Below the pieces are notes generated by a model that saw nothing but the letters and a program-made list of their open reading frames with translations, searched no databases and was not told where the DNA came from. 64,000 nt of DNA, taken from NCBI RefSeq assembly GCF_003626645.1, contig NZ_RBAM01000009.1:310001-374000 (forward strand), in the 5' to 3' direction. This document shows, one piece after another, positions 50,566 through 58,563 of this stretch; the stretch's first letter is position 1; every line of letters begins with the position of its first letter. Made by a program: the position numbers and the translations under genes. The DNA is from Streptomyces klenkii. Lineage in GTDB: Bacteria; Actinomycetota; Actinomycetes; Streptomycetales; Streptomycetaceae.

Positions 50566-51054
50566 TCAGGCGGGCAGCGCGGCCTCGACGGCCGACAGGA
50601 CCTCGGGGGCGTCGGGCTCCGTCTGCGGGCTGAACCGGGCGACGACGCTCCCGTCGGCGCCGACGAGGAACTTCTCGAAGTTCCAGCGGATGTCACCGCT
50701 GTGCCCCTCGGCGTCCGGCGTGCCGACGAGGGCGGCGTACAGGGGGTGCCGGTCCGCGCCGTTGACGTCGGTCTTCTCGGTCATGGGGAACGTCACGCCG
50801 TACGTGGCCGAGCAGAAGGACGCGATCTCCTCGGCGGTGCCGGGCTCCTGCCCCATGAACTGGTTGCACGGCACGCCCAGCACGGTGAAGCCGCGCGGGG
50901 CGTAGTCCGCGTGCAGCTTCTCCAGCGCCGCGTACTGCGGGGTCAGGCCGCACTTCGAGGCGACGTTGACGATCAGGACGGCCTTGCCGCGGTACTGCGC
51001 GAGATTCGCGGGGCCGCCCTGGAGGGCGCCGATCTCCACTTCGTGGACGGACAC
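50566..51054 (-). CDS. Glutathione-peroxidase-family thiol peroxidase
   Basis: A 162-residue GPx-fold peroxidase. The peroxidatic cysteine is Cys35 (VNVASKCGLTPQ); the tetrad partners are Gln65 in PCNQFMGQ, and Trp124 and Asn125 in WNFEKFLV. It is a cysteine, not selenocysteine, enzyme and probably uses thioredoxin. GTG 51054 has AAGGAG six bases upstream and gives the normal family length; ATG 51093 is less likely. It is 102 bases downstream of the M48 gene and on the same strand, possibly the last gene of the conflict operon but more likely independent. Confidence 0.92.
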   Translation of the reverse strand: MSVHEVEIGALQGGPANLAQYRGKAVLIVNVASKCGLTPQYAALEKLHADYAPRGFTVLGVPCNQFMGQEPGTAEEIASFCSATYGVTFPMTEKTDVNGADRHPLYAALVGTPDAEGHSGDIRWNFEKFLVGADGSVVARFSPQTEPDAPEVLSAVEAALPA

Positions 51055-51156
51055 GTCGTGCTCCTTGGTCTCTGCATGATCAGGTCGGGTCATCCGCGGC
51101 CCAGTATGCCCGCGGCGCATCCGCCGCGGCCGCGCACCCCGGCCGGTTTCCGCGCC

Positions 51157-52521
51157 CTACGGCTGCCCGGCGGGGCGGTGGCGGCCGGCCGTGCTGCGTT
51201 GCAGATGCCGGAGCCGGGCCTCGAAGCGCGAGTGCGCGCCCCCCACGGCCGGCTGGGCGGCGGCCTCGGGCTTCGTCTGTGCCCGGTGCTCCTCGGCGAG
51301 CACTGCCATCAGCTCGTCCCCGAACCCGAGCCCGGCCGCGTAGTCGTCCGCGCGGCACTCGGCGCGGCGGTGCAGCCACGCGACGAAGAACGGGCCGATC
51401 GCGACCGGCAGGGTGATCCACCACATCGACTCGGTGAACGTCAGCACGTACACGAACCACACGAACGTCACGGAGAGACAGCCGCCGCAGGCGATGCCCG
51501 CGAGGTTCCTCGACCCCAGGAGAAGGAGCACGACCGTCGTGATCAACCGCCACACGACGCGGGCCGGCAGCGCGTACCAGTCGGCGAGCATGGCCGCCCA
51601 CGGGTGCCCGCCCACGTGGTGGCCCAGCTCGTGGGCCAGGACGGCCGCCAGCCGGGAGTTCGGCAGCCGGTCCAGCGCGTGCCGCGTGACACCGACGATG
51701 TGGCCGGCCGCGGCGGTCGCGTTGAGCTCGGCGCGCTCCTGCACCCACAGCTCGTACGTGCCCTGGTTCACCCCGGCCCGGCGCGTCACCTCCTCCCACA
51801 CCGCGCTCAGCCGTTCGGCTTCCGCGGGAGTGGGCCGCCGCATGCCCAGCAGGAACCGGGCGATGGCCGCTTCGGCGGAACGGTGAAAGACCAGCGGCCC
51901 GGACAGCAGCCACACCGCGGGCAGCAGCAGGGCGAGCGCGGGGTTGAGGAGCGAGGCGGCGGACGAGACCAGGGCGAGACTGATCACCGCGGTGGGAACC
52001 GTCACCACGAGCTGAGAGAGGGCCGCGCCGTCGACTCCGCGCTGATACGCCTTGAGGTGCTTGCGGCCTGATTGCAGCGCGAGGTCGTCGTGGCCGGCGC
52101 GCTCGGCGCCGCCGCCCGCCGGAGGAACGGGCCGGCCCGCCTCGGCGGGGTACGGCGGCGGGGGCGCGCCGCCGCCGGGGTACGCGGGCGGCAGTTCGGC
52201 CGGGTAGGCCGGAGGCGCTGGTTCCACCGGATACGGGGGCGGAGGAGCTTCCGCGCCCGGGTACGAAGGCGGTCCTGCCGGCTGAGGGTAAGGCGGCGGC
52301 GCTTCCTGGCCGGGGCAGGCGGGGGGTTCCGCCCGGCCCGGGTACGGCGGTGGCGTCTCGGCGCCCGGGTATGCCGGGGGTCCTGCGTGATCCGGGTACG
52401 CCGGGGGCGTGTCCGTGACCTCGCCCGGATACGGCGGCGGCGTCGGCCGCTCCTGCTGCCGGGGTAACGACACCGCTCGTGGCGGGACTTCTGGTGTGAC
52501 GGGCCCGTCCTGTTCGGGCAT
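51157..52521 (-). CDS. Membrane M48-family metalloprotease with proline-rich N-terminus
   Basis: A 454-residue protein. Residues about 28-135 are tandem PPYPG-like repeats facing the cytoplasm. Membrane helices follow at about 170-215. The HEXXH zinc motif is in LAHELGHHVGGH (His297, Glu298, His301), with the third ligand Glu388 in RRAECRADDYA, and two further helices lie between (about 325-385). This is the HtpX/CAAX-protease-like topology. Leu19 is encoded by TTA (52465-52467), so translation should need the bldA tRNA. It is last in a tight five-gene run after the Pycsar-type effector. It could be a membrane-damaging effector or quality-control protease. Confidence 0.88.
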   Translation of the reverse strand: MPEQDGPVTPEVPPRAVSLPRQQERPTPPPYPGEVTDTPPAYPDHAGPPAYPGAETPPPYPGRAEPPACPGQEAPPPYPQPAGPPSYPGAEAPPPPYPVEPAPPAYPAELPPAYPGGGAPPPPYPAEAGRPVPPAGGGAERAGHDDLALQSGRKHLKAYQRGVDGAALSQLVVTVPTAVISLALVSSAASLLNPALALLLPAVWLLSGPLVFHRSAEAAIARFLLGMRRPTPAEAERLSAVWEEVTRRAGVNQGTYELWVQERAELNATAAAGHIVGVTRHALDRLPNSRLAAVLAHELGHHVGGHPWAAMLADWYALPARVVWRLITTVVLLLLGSRNLAGIACGGCLSVTFVWFVYVLTFTESMWWITLPVAIGPFFVAWLHRRAECRADDYAAGLGFGDELMAVLAEEHRAQTKPEAAAQPAVGGAHSRFEARLRHLQRSTAGRHRPAGQP

Positions 52522-52563
52522 GGCTGTGCGCCTCCTGAATGGTCGTACGAGAAAGAGGGAACG

Positions 52564-53052
52564 TCAGCCGGCGAGGAGCGCGCCCGGCAGCAGCACCATC
52601 GCCGCCGTGAACCCGCCCATGCCCACCCGCAGCCACCCGTACTTGCCGGCGACGATCCGGCTGTTCTCCGTGAGCGCCGCGAGGACCGCGGCCGCGGGAG
52701 CGCGCTCGGTCTCCCGCAGCGCTTCCTCCAGCGCCTCCGGCCCGCGGCGGGCGGCACCGCGGATGTCGGCGAAGTGGGTGATCGGCAGGCCGGGCCGCCA
52801 CCCGCGCGTCCGGTAGCGCGGGATCACCGACATCAGCAGCGAGAGCAGCGAGCCGAGGAAGCACACCACGCCTGCCCACCACAGCACCTGTCCGAGGAGC
52901 GACAGGGACGCCGGCTGCCAGCCCTGGACGGCGAGCACGCCGACGAGCACGGACGCGGCCATGCCCTGCGCCGCCACCAGGACGGAGCCCTTGGTGTCGG
53001 CGCGGGCGGCTTCCTGCCGGAGCTCGGCGAGCAGCCGCTCGGCGGTCGTCAT
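52564..53052 (-). CDS. Pycsar-type transmembrane effector (PycTM, DUF5706)
   Basis: A 162-residue protein matching the Pycsar effector pattern. An N-terminal helix with ADTKGSVLVAAQG leads into membrane segment 1 (about 31-45), a second hydrophobic pair lies at about 52-77, then a cytoplasmic helical region, SRIVAGKYGWLR, and a last membrane helix (about 142-160). In Pycsar defence, cCMP or cUMP made by a cyclase triggers PycTM to damage the membrane. Here it overlaps the SPFH gene by ATGA and lies three genes after a cyclase-like protein. Its activation by a nucleotide here is inferred. Confidence 0.8.
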   Translation of the reverse strand: MTTAERLLAELRQEAARADTKGSVLVAAQGMAASVLVGVLAVQGWQPASLSLLGQVLWWAGVVCFLGSLLSLLMSVIPRYRTRGWRPGLPITHFADIRGAARRGPEALEEALRETERAPAAAVLAALTENSRIVAGKYGWLRVGMGGFTAAMVLLPGALLAG

Positions 53053-54221
53053 CGGCCGGGAGGCGGAGTCGGGGGACGGTACCCGAAGACCGGGCCCCCG
53101 TCCGGCGGAGGCGTGGCGTCGGCGCCGCCGCCCTCCGGCGCTTCGTCACGCACCGGCCCTTCGACCGCGGGCGCGCCGTCGGGCGGGGACGGCGGGAGGC
53201 CGGCGGTGAGGGCGCCCTTGGCGGCGTTCATCGTCTGCCTGCGCAGCTCGTCCAGCTGGTGCTCCTCCAGCCGGCCGGGTCCGCCGCCGAACGCTTGCAG
53301 CGCGACCTGGAGTTGGTTCTGCATGGCGTGCGTCTGGTCCGCCCGGAGGTTCTCCAGCACCAGACGCGCGTCCTCGGGGTGCTGGGCGAGGTGGAAGGCC
53401 AGCGCGGCGGGCCCGCCGCGCTCCAGGTAGTGGGCGTAGTAGTGGATCTTCTCGGCTTCGATCTTCTGGAGTTCCAGCTCCTGCTGTCCGCGGATCAGCT
53501 GCCGCTCGTGGCCGAGGTTCTGCTGCTGGAGCTCGATCCGGTGCTGGTGCTGCCCCTGGGTGAGCGCCCGCTCCGCCGCCAGTTCGTCCTCCCGCATCAG
53601 CAGCGCGTGCTGCGGGTCGAGCTTCTGGCGCGCGAACTCGATGTCGCGCAGCTCCCGCGCGTGCGCCAGGGACGCCTCGTCCCGGCGGATCCGGATGCCG
53701 CACCGCACGTGCAGCCCGGCGCCCGCGCCCAGCGGCCCGGCGGAGGCGAGCGCCTGCTGCGCCTCCTTCTCCGCCGCCGCGCTCTCCTCCATCGCGTACG
53801 CGCGCAGGACGGGCTGTACGGCGTCGTCGACGAGCCGCTGCACCATGGCGGGCACGTTGCGCTCCCCGCCGGCGACGAAGGCCGCGGGGTCCAGCACCTG
53901 CCAGCTGCACGTCAGGGTCACTTCGAAGAGGAAGGCGTCGTTGCTGCTGGGCAGCGCGAGGACCGCGCCCGCGTCGTGCAGGCCCATGTCCACTTCGTAC
54001 ACGGTGGTCCAGCGGCGCGTGGCGACTTCGGCGCGGCTCGGGCGGTGCGGCGGCAGGTAGGCGTCCAGGCCGCCCTGGGCCGTGGTGAAGACGAGGGCGT
54101 AGTCGATGCGCGTGGTGCGGAGCGGCTTGAAGCGGGACAGCTCCTGGATCGTGACGACGGGGTCGACGAGCTGCGAGTGGCGGTTCACGTCCTGCTGCCA
54201 CTGGGGCTGCTGGCTCATCAT
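53049..54221 (-). CDS. SPFH/band-7-like protein with long coiled coil
   Basis: A 390-residue cytoplasmic protein. Residues about 35-185 resemble an SPFH/band-7 domain (RIDYALVFTTAQGG, VTLTCSWQVLDPAAF, GIRIRRDEAS). About 190-290 is a Gln/Glu-rich coiled coil (HRIELQQQNLGHERQL), and the C-terminus is Pro-rich and disordered. There is no N-terminal membrane helix, unlike flotillins. SPFH proteins form rings that mark membrane patches. Between a cyclase/nSTAND pair and membrane proteins, it may be the scaffold that recruits the effector. ATG 54221 follows AGGAG; a second ATG is adjacent at 54218. Confidence 0.75.
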   Translation of the reverse strand: MMSQQPQWQQDVNRHSQLVDPVVTIQELSRFKPLRTTRIDYALVFTTAQGGLDAYLPPHRPSRAEVATRRWTTVYEVDMGLHDAGAVLALPSSNDAFLFEVTLTCSWQVLDPAAFVAGGERNVPAMVQRLVDDAVQPVLRAYAMEESAAAEKEAQQALASAGPLGAGAGLHVRCGIRIRRDEASLAHARELRDIEFARQKLDPQHALLMREDELAAERALTQGQHQHRIELQQQNLGHERQLIRGQQELELQKIEAEKIHYYAHYLERGGPAALAFHLAQHPEDARLVLENLRADQTHAMQNQLQVALQAFGGGPGRLEEHQLDELRRQTMNAAKGALTAGLPPSPPDGAPAVEGPVRDEAPEGGGADATPPPDGGPVFGYRPPTPPPGR

Positions 54222-54282
54222 GGTGCTGCTTTCTCCTAGGGACGGTTGCGCGCGGGGAATGAGCGGGCGGATCTGCCGGTGG

Positions 54283-56553
54283 TCACGGCGCGGGCGGCGG
54301 GGACAGCGCCCCGCGCAGCCGCAGAGCCACGGCGGGCGGGCCCGGGTCCGTCCCGCCGCGCAGGTTCTCCAGCAGGTAGAGGAGCCGCTTCGTGTCCTCG
54401 ACGGACACGGCCAGCAGCGGGAGCAGCTCGGCGAGGGCGCGTTCGGCGTCCGGATCGTCGCCCGCCGCCCGGACCCAGTCGCGCATGGCCTCCAGGCCGG
54501 ACGCGGAGTACTGCGGGTCCTTGAGGACCATGCGCCACAGGGCGGCGAGCGACTGCCGGAGCAGCGCCCCCGCCGTACCGGCGGTGGCCTCGGCACGGCC
54601 GAACAGGTCGAGGAGGAGCGGGCGGCCGCCGGCGCCGTCCACGGGACCGCAGGCGTGGACGACCGTGCGCAGGACGAAGTCCCGGCCCTGTCCGCCGCGG
54701 GTCAGCGGCACGAGGGCGGGCCACAGCTCGGCCGCGGCGCCCCCGGCCTCCCACGCGCCCGCGTTCTGGCCGGCCGCGAGCAGCACGGCCGAGGCGGACT
54801 GGGCGAGTTCGTCGAGCTCGCCCGGCCACCTGCGGACCGGCCCGCCCCGCGCCTCCATGGCACGCACCGCCGCCAGGAGCGCCTCGACGGCCTCCGCGGC
54901 GAACGCGTCCCCCACCAGGGCGTACGTCCGCACCGCCGCCCGGCGCAGCCGGTGGTCGTCCGCCGTGCACCACTCCCGCAGGACGCGCGGCACGTGGGGC
55001 GTGCCCAGGTGGTGGGCGAGGGCGAGCGCGTTGGCGGCGGCCAGCCGTGCGCGCAGCCGTGACTCGAAGGCCCAGGGGCGGATGAGCAGGGCCATGGCCG
55101 ACGGCAGGTCGGCGTGGGCCAGGGCCGCCGCGGTGGAAGCGGCCCGGGTGCGGACGACCGGGCGCGGGTCGTCCGCCAGGCGCCGCAGCCACGCCACGAG
55201 GGCGGGGCGGGCCGACGGGTGGCCGGTCCAGACCTCCCGGAGCAGCGTGATGGCCGTGAGCGGGTCCCGGAACTGTACCTTCGTCTGGAGCACCGGCCCC
55301 CATTCGGTCTCCTCGGTCTCCAGGTAGCGGTCGGCCTGCGCGTGTTCGACGCGCTGGGCGCTGGAGGTGCCGAAGACGGGGATGCGGGCCGGCTCCCCGG
55401 GGTTCTCGATGCGTTGCAGCAGGCCGAAGAGGACGTCACCGAGCTCGGCGGTGAGCGGGTACGGGGCCTCGTTGAAGGTGGCGAGCGCGATCAGGAACGC
55501 CTTGTCGTGCAGGGTCTGTTCCGTGCTGTCGAACCAGGCCCGCACTTGCCGCTCGGCGGCGTCGTGGCCGAAGGAGGCGAGGCCGGTGAGGGGGAGGAGC
55601 CCCTGGGCGTGCGCGGCGATGCGGTCCGCGAAGACGGCCAGTTCGGCCGGGGGACGCCGGTGTTTGAGGACCGCCCGCACTTCGGGCAGGGCCAGCAGGG
55701 TTCCGATGCTGTGACCGGCCAGGTCCTTGTGGCGCAGGTGGCCGTGGAGCAGGGCCGAGGGCTCCGGCGGCCGCCACGGGACGTGCCCGGCGTCGCCGTG
55801 GACGACGGGGTGCGACCCGACCACGATCACGAGGTGGCTCCCGGCCGCCCCGAGCTTCTCGCTCAGAGCACGTAAGTGGTGCTCGCGCAGCGGCTGTTCC
55901 GCGCTGGTGGGGAAGTCGTGGACGAGGTGCCCGCACCCGTCGCGTAACTCCCCCGCGAGACGGCCGGGGGAGAGCGCCGGGTCCAGGGCCCGGTAGGCGG
56001 TCGAGCCCACGGCGCGCCGCAGCATGAGGGCCGCGGCGCGCCGCCCGGTGGTCGCGGGGCCGGAGAGGACGGCGACGCGGTGCTCCCGGAGCCGGGCGAG
56101 CGCGAGGCCGAAGGGGCTGCCGGGCTCCCACGCATCGTCCTGCGCGACGGCTTCGCGCTCGCTCCCGGTGCCGGGCGGGAAGACGAAGTTCCGTGCGATT
56201 TTCTCGACTTCCGCGGCGCGGATCTCGCCGGAGTGCTCCTCCTCGTCCCCGCCGATCCGGTACTCGACCTTGCTGCCGCCGAGGATGACGTCTCCGGTGA
56301 CCTGTCCGCCGCTCACGCCGTGCTGGTCACCGCCGACCAGCGAGCCGCCGAGCTGCGCGGAGTGGCCGAGCATGATGCCCGGGCTGTGGCGGTAGAGGTC
56401 CCGGCGCGAGTCCCAGGCGTGCTGCTCCGCCTCGGCGCCGGGTTCGACGCCGGCCTCGGAGGAGTCCGGTCCGGCCGGGTCGGGGTACGGGCCGGGGGAG
56501 GCTTCCGGCGCCGGCTCGCCGGCGGTCGTGGAGTCTTCGTACGGCGCGATCAC
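54283..56553 (-). CDS. nSTAND-like ATPase with helical repeats and a GGDQHG motif
   Basis: A 756-residue protein. Residues about 60-95 contain a glycine-rich segment with SLVGGDQHGVSGGQ and VTGDVILGG, also present in the neighbouring cyclase. Around 150-300 is a P-loop-like domain: GPATTGRR stands where Walker A should be (Lys and Ser/Thr replaced by Arg), followed by LVHDFPTS and LVIVVGS. About 400-750 is a HEAT-like array of alpha helices. The layout resembles STAND-type threat sensors, but ATP hydrolysis is doubtful. Leu203 and Leu227 are TTA codons, implying bldA dependence. Its GTG overlaps the cyclase stop by four bases. Confidence 0.7.
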   Translation of the reverse strand: MIAPYEDSTTAGEPAPEASPGPYPDPAGPDSSEAGVEPGAEAEQHAWDSRRDLYRHSPGIMLGHSAQLGGSLVGGDQHGVSGGQVTGDVILGGSKVEYRIGGDEEEHSGEIRAAEVEKIARNFVFPPGTGSEREAVAQDDAWEPGSPFGLALARLREHRVAVLSGPATTGRRAAALMLRRAVGSTAYRALDPALSPGRLAGELRDGCGHLVHDFPTSAEQPLREHHLRALSEKLGAAGSHLVIVVGSHPVVHGDAGHVPWRPPEPSALLHGHLRHKDLAGHSIGTLLALPEVRAVLKHRRPPAELAVFADRIAAHAQGLLPLTGLASFGHDAAERQVRAWFDSTEQTLHDKAFLIALATFNEAPYPLTAELGDVLFGLLQRIENPGEPARIPVFGTSSAQRVEHAQADRYLETEETEWGPVLQTKVQFRDPLTAITLLREVWTGHPSARPALVAWLRRLADDPRPVVRTRAASTAAALAHADLPSAMALLIRPWAFESRLRARLAAANALALAHHLGTPHVPRVLREWCTADDHRLRRAAVRTYALVGDAFAAEAVEALLAAVRAMEARGGPVRRWPGELDELAQSASAVLLAAGQNAGAWEAGGAAAELWPALVPLTRGGQGRDFVLRTVVHACGPVDGAGGRPLLLDLFGRAEATAGTAGALLRQSLAALWRMVLKDPQYSASGLEAMRDWVRAAGDDPDAERALAELLPLLAVSVEDTKRLLYLLENLRGGTDPGPPAVALRLRGALSPPPAP
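56275..56347. repeat. 73-bp perfect direct repeat, copy in the nSTAND-like gene
   Basis: This segment is base-for-base identical to 56619-56691 in the cyclase-like gene, 344 bases away. Both copies are read in the same frame on the minus strand and encode the glycine-rich GGDQHGVSGGQVTGDV module. The exact identity, including silent positions, points to recent duplication or gene conversion. Confidence 0.95.
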
Positions 56554-57443
56554 GACCGGCCCCCGTCCTCGCTACGGGACTCCCCGCCGCGGTCGGCCGG
56601 GGCGGACTTGTTGCCGGAGCCGCCGAGGATGACGTCTCCGGTGACCTGTCCGCCGCTCACGCCGTGCTGGTCACCGCCGACCAGCGAGCCGTGCACCACC
56701 GGAGCACCGTAGAAGTGGAAGACCGCGCCACCGGAACGCTCGGGAGCGGGAGCGGGAGCGGGAGCGGGAGCGGGAGCCTGAGGCGGAGCCTGGGGCATTC
56801 CCGGCGCCGGCGACGGGGAAGCGGCACCGGCCGCCCCGTCCCCGGCCACCCCCGCTTCCTCTCCACCCCCCTGGATCCACGCCGGCAGCACCCCGTCCTT
56901 CACCGTCACCTCCGTCCTCCGGAACAGCTCCGGCCGGACGCCGTGGTGACCGTGGCGGACCACCCCTTCGTACACGGGCGTGCTGACGGCCAGGACGCAG
57001 TCCCCGTCCGCCCGCCCGGCGAGCGCCCGGCGCAGGGCGTCCGAGTCGAGGAGCCGGAAGGCCTGGTTGAGGTCGTGCCCGACGAGCCCTCCGGTGGTGC
57101 CCGCCTGCGGATCGTGGGCGACCTCGCCGGCGGCGAGCACCATCCGCAGGCGCATCTGCGCGCCGCCCGAGGCGAGCCGGTTGTGGTCGTGGAGGAGTGC
57201 GGGCGTGACCGTGAGGAGCGCGCGCAGGACCGCGGTCTTGGCGACGTCCCCGCTGATGAGCACGATCAGGCCGTCGCCGCGGTCCTCGCGGTACTGCTGG
57301 GTGGCTTCGACGCCGGCCGTGACCAGGGTCCGGTCGACGACCGTGTTCAGGGTGCGCCGGAGCACGGCCTGCACCACGTCGTCGCGGCGGCTGAACCGCT
57401 CGATGTCGAGGAGCAGGATGGTCCGGTTGACAGGCTCGCGCAT
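56550..57443 (-). CDS. Class III nucleotidyl-cyclase-like protein with GGDQHG tail
   Basis: A 297-residue protein. Residues about 8-165 match a cyclase homology domain: metal aspartates Asp13 (LLLDIERFS) and Asp57 (RGDGLIVLI), and the transition-state pair Asn126 and Arg130 (GHDLNQAFRLL). The base-selecting lysine position before GDG is Glu53, the residue found in guanylyl cyclases, though substrate cannot be read reliably. A Pro-Ala hinge of six Ala-Pro units leads to FHFYGAPVVHG and the GGDQHG module shared with the next protein. ATG 57443 has GGAAGG seven bases upstream. It heads the operon and may make the signal for the PycTM-like effector. Confidence 0.72.
   Translation of the reverse strand: MREPVNRTILLLDIERFSRRDDVVQAVLRRTLNTVVDRTLVTAGVEATQQYREDRGDGLIVLISGDVAKTAVLRALLTVTPALLHDHNRLASGGAQMRLRMVLAAGEVAHDPQAGTTGGLVGHDLNQAFRLLDSDALRRALAGRADGDCVLAVSTPVYEGVVRHGHHGVRPELFRRTEVTVKDGVLPAWIQGGGEEAGVAGDGAAGAASPSPAPGMPQAPPQAPAPAPAPAPAPERSGGAVFHFYGAPVVHGSLVGGDQHGVSGGQVTGDVILGGSGNKSAPADRGGESRSEDGGRS
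56619..56691. repeat. 73-bp perfect direct repeat, copy in the cyclase-like gene
   Basis: This is the second copy of the repeat at 56275-56347, placed near the C-terminus of the cyclase-like protein. It encodes the same glycine-rich module, here followed by about 20 hydrophilic residues to the stop. Confidence 0.95.
56742..56777. repeat. Hexanucleotide microsatellite (GGGAGC)6
   Basis: Six perfect tandem copies of GGGAGC encode the Ala-Pro hinge of the cyclase-like protein on the minus strand. Because the unit is six bases, slippage would change hinge length without breaking the frame. Confidence 0.9.
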
Positions 57444-57609
57444 GGCCGCCTTCCGCTGGAGACGCGGGCCGTGAAGGCCCTCTTGACACAGGAAAGGTGC
57501 CATTGAAACGGAGTCGGAGACGACGGAAACCAGCACACTCGCGATGTGACGGCGTACACACAACGGACCCGAAACCGAACCCGGATCCGGCCCCGTCGCC
57601 GCTTCCGCC

Positions 57610-58293
57610 TCACCGGTCCCCTTGGCGCGCCATCCTCCGCAGCACGTCCGGCCGCATCACCACCAGCCCGCGCCGCCCCGTGCGGACGATGCCCCGCTCC
57701 CGCAGCCCCTTCAGCAACCGGGCGACGGCTTCCCGGGAGGCGCCGACCGAGCCGGCCAGCTCGCTCTGGGTGAGCCCGGGCGTTAGCTGCACGCCGTCCT
57801 CCGCCTCCTCCCCGTGGCTGCGGATGAGCTCCAGCAGGAGCAGGGCCAGCCGCTCCTGGACGTTCAGGGCCGCGTACTGCACGCGCCGGCGGTCGCTGTC
57901 GCGCATCCGGTCCGCGGTCAGTGCCAGTAACTTCCGGGAGATGGCGGGCCGTTCGTCGAGGAGGCCGCTGAAGCGGTCCGCGTCGAGGGCCAGGGTCTCG
58001 ACCTGTCCCAGCGCCGTGACCGTCGCCCCGCGGGGGCGCCCGCTGAGCACGGCCGCTTCCCCGACGATGTCGCCGGGCCCGCGCAGGGCCAGCAGCGCCT
58101 CGTAGCCGTTGGCGGCCGCGGAGGTCACCTTCGTCCAGCCGGAGAGCAGGATCAGTACGTGGGCCGTGGGCTCGTGCTCGCGCAGGAGCACCTGCCGTGC
58201 GGAGAAGGCGAGGGGTGTCGCGCTCCGGAAGAGCGCCTGCCGGTCCTCGGCCTCCAGCCGGACCACGAAGGGAACACGGTCCTCGAACTCCAT
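57610..58293 (-). CDS. Crp/Fnr-family transcriptional regulator
   Basis: A 227-residue regulator. The N-terminal cyclic-nucleotide-binding barrel (about 20-120) includes ILLSGWTKVTS and GPGDIVGEAAVLSGRPRGATV, near the phosphate cassette but without the full canonical cAMP-binding set. The C-terminal winged HTH has LTQSELAGSVGASREAVARLLKG in two parts. It lacks Fnr-type iron cysteines. Leu122 is a TTA codon (57928-57930). ATG 58293 follows AGGAGAGG. It lies 166 bases before the cyclase gene on the same strand and divergent from the toxin gene, so it may link a cyclic nucleotide to either locus. Confidence 0.9.
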   Translation of the reverse strand: MEFEDRVPFVVRLEAEDRQALFRSATPLAFSARQVLLREHEPTAHVLILLSGWTKVTSAAANGYEALLALRGPGDIVGEAAVLSGRPRGATVTALGQVETLALDADRFSGLLDERPAISRKLLALTADRMRDSDRRRVQYAALNVQERLALLLLELIRSHGEEAEDGVQLTPGLTQSELAGSVGASREAVARLLKGLRERGIVRTGRRGLVVMRPDVLRRMARQGDR

Positions 58294-58450
58294 CGCCTGC
58301 CTCTCCTCTCCCACCGGCCTCTCCCGCCCGCCGGGATCGGTCCGTACGCGGGAAGACGGAGAGTACGGCCGCGAGTGCGGACTGAACCCCTCCGGTTGGC
58401 GGGGGTGAGCCGTTCTCCGGGCGGGGGTCGCGGCGGGGACCGCCCTACTT

Positions 58451-58527
58451 GAGACCAATGTTCCCGGTCTCGTCCCCTACGGCAGGATCATCCTCAACTT
58501 CCGCATCACCCCTCCTGTCCCCCCCCC
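58451..58527. promoter_or_regulatory. Dyad and C9 tract in the Crp/toxin divergent region
   Basis: The 270-base region between the Crp and toxin starts holds a perfect 6-bp dyad, GAGACC-N9-GGTCTC (58451-58471), and a run of nine C (58519-58527) about 37 bases before the toxin ATG. A small CGGGG-T-CCCCG dyad follows. The dyad could bind the Crp-like regulator. The C-run lies where slippage could alter promoter spacing. I see no sequence resembling a DtxR/IdeR iron box. Confidence 0.45.
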
Positions 58528-58563
58528 GTAAAGCCGGGGTCCCCGTCAAACATGAGGAGCAGT

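Noticed and set aside
52564..53052. A complete classical two-gene Pycsar system
   Set aside because: The effector is not adjacent to the cyclase-like gene, and two other genes intervene, so I describe a larger candidate system instead.
58294..58563. DtxR/IdeR iron box controlling the toxin, as in Corynebacterium diphtheriae
   Set aside because: I looked for a TTAGGTTAG-like dyad and found none; the only dyads are GC-rich.
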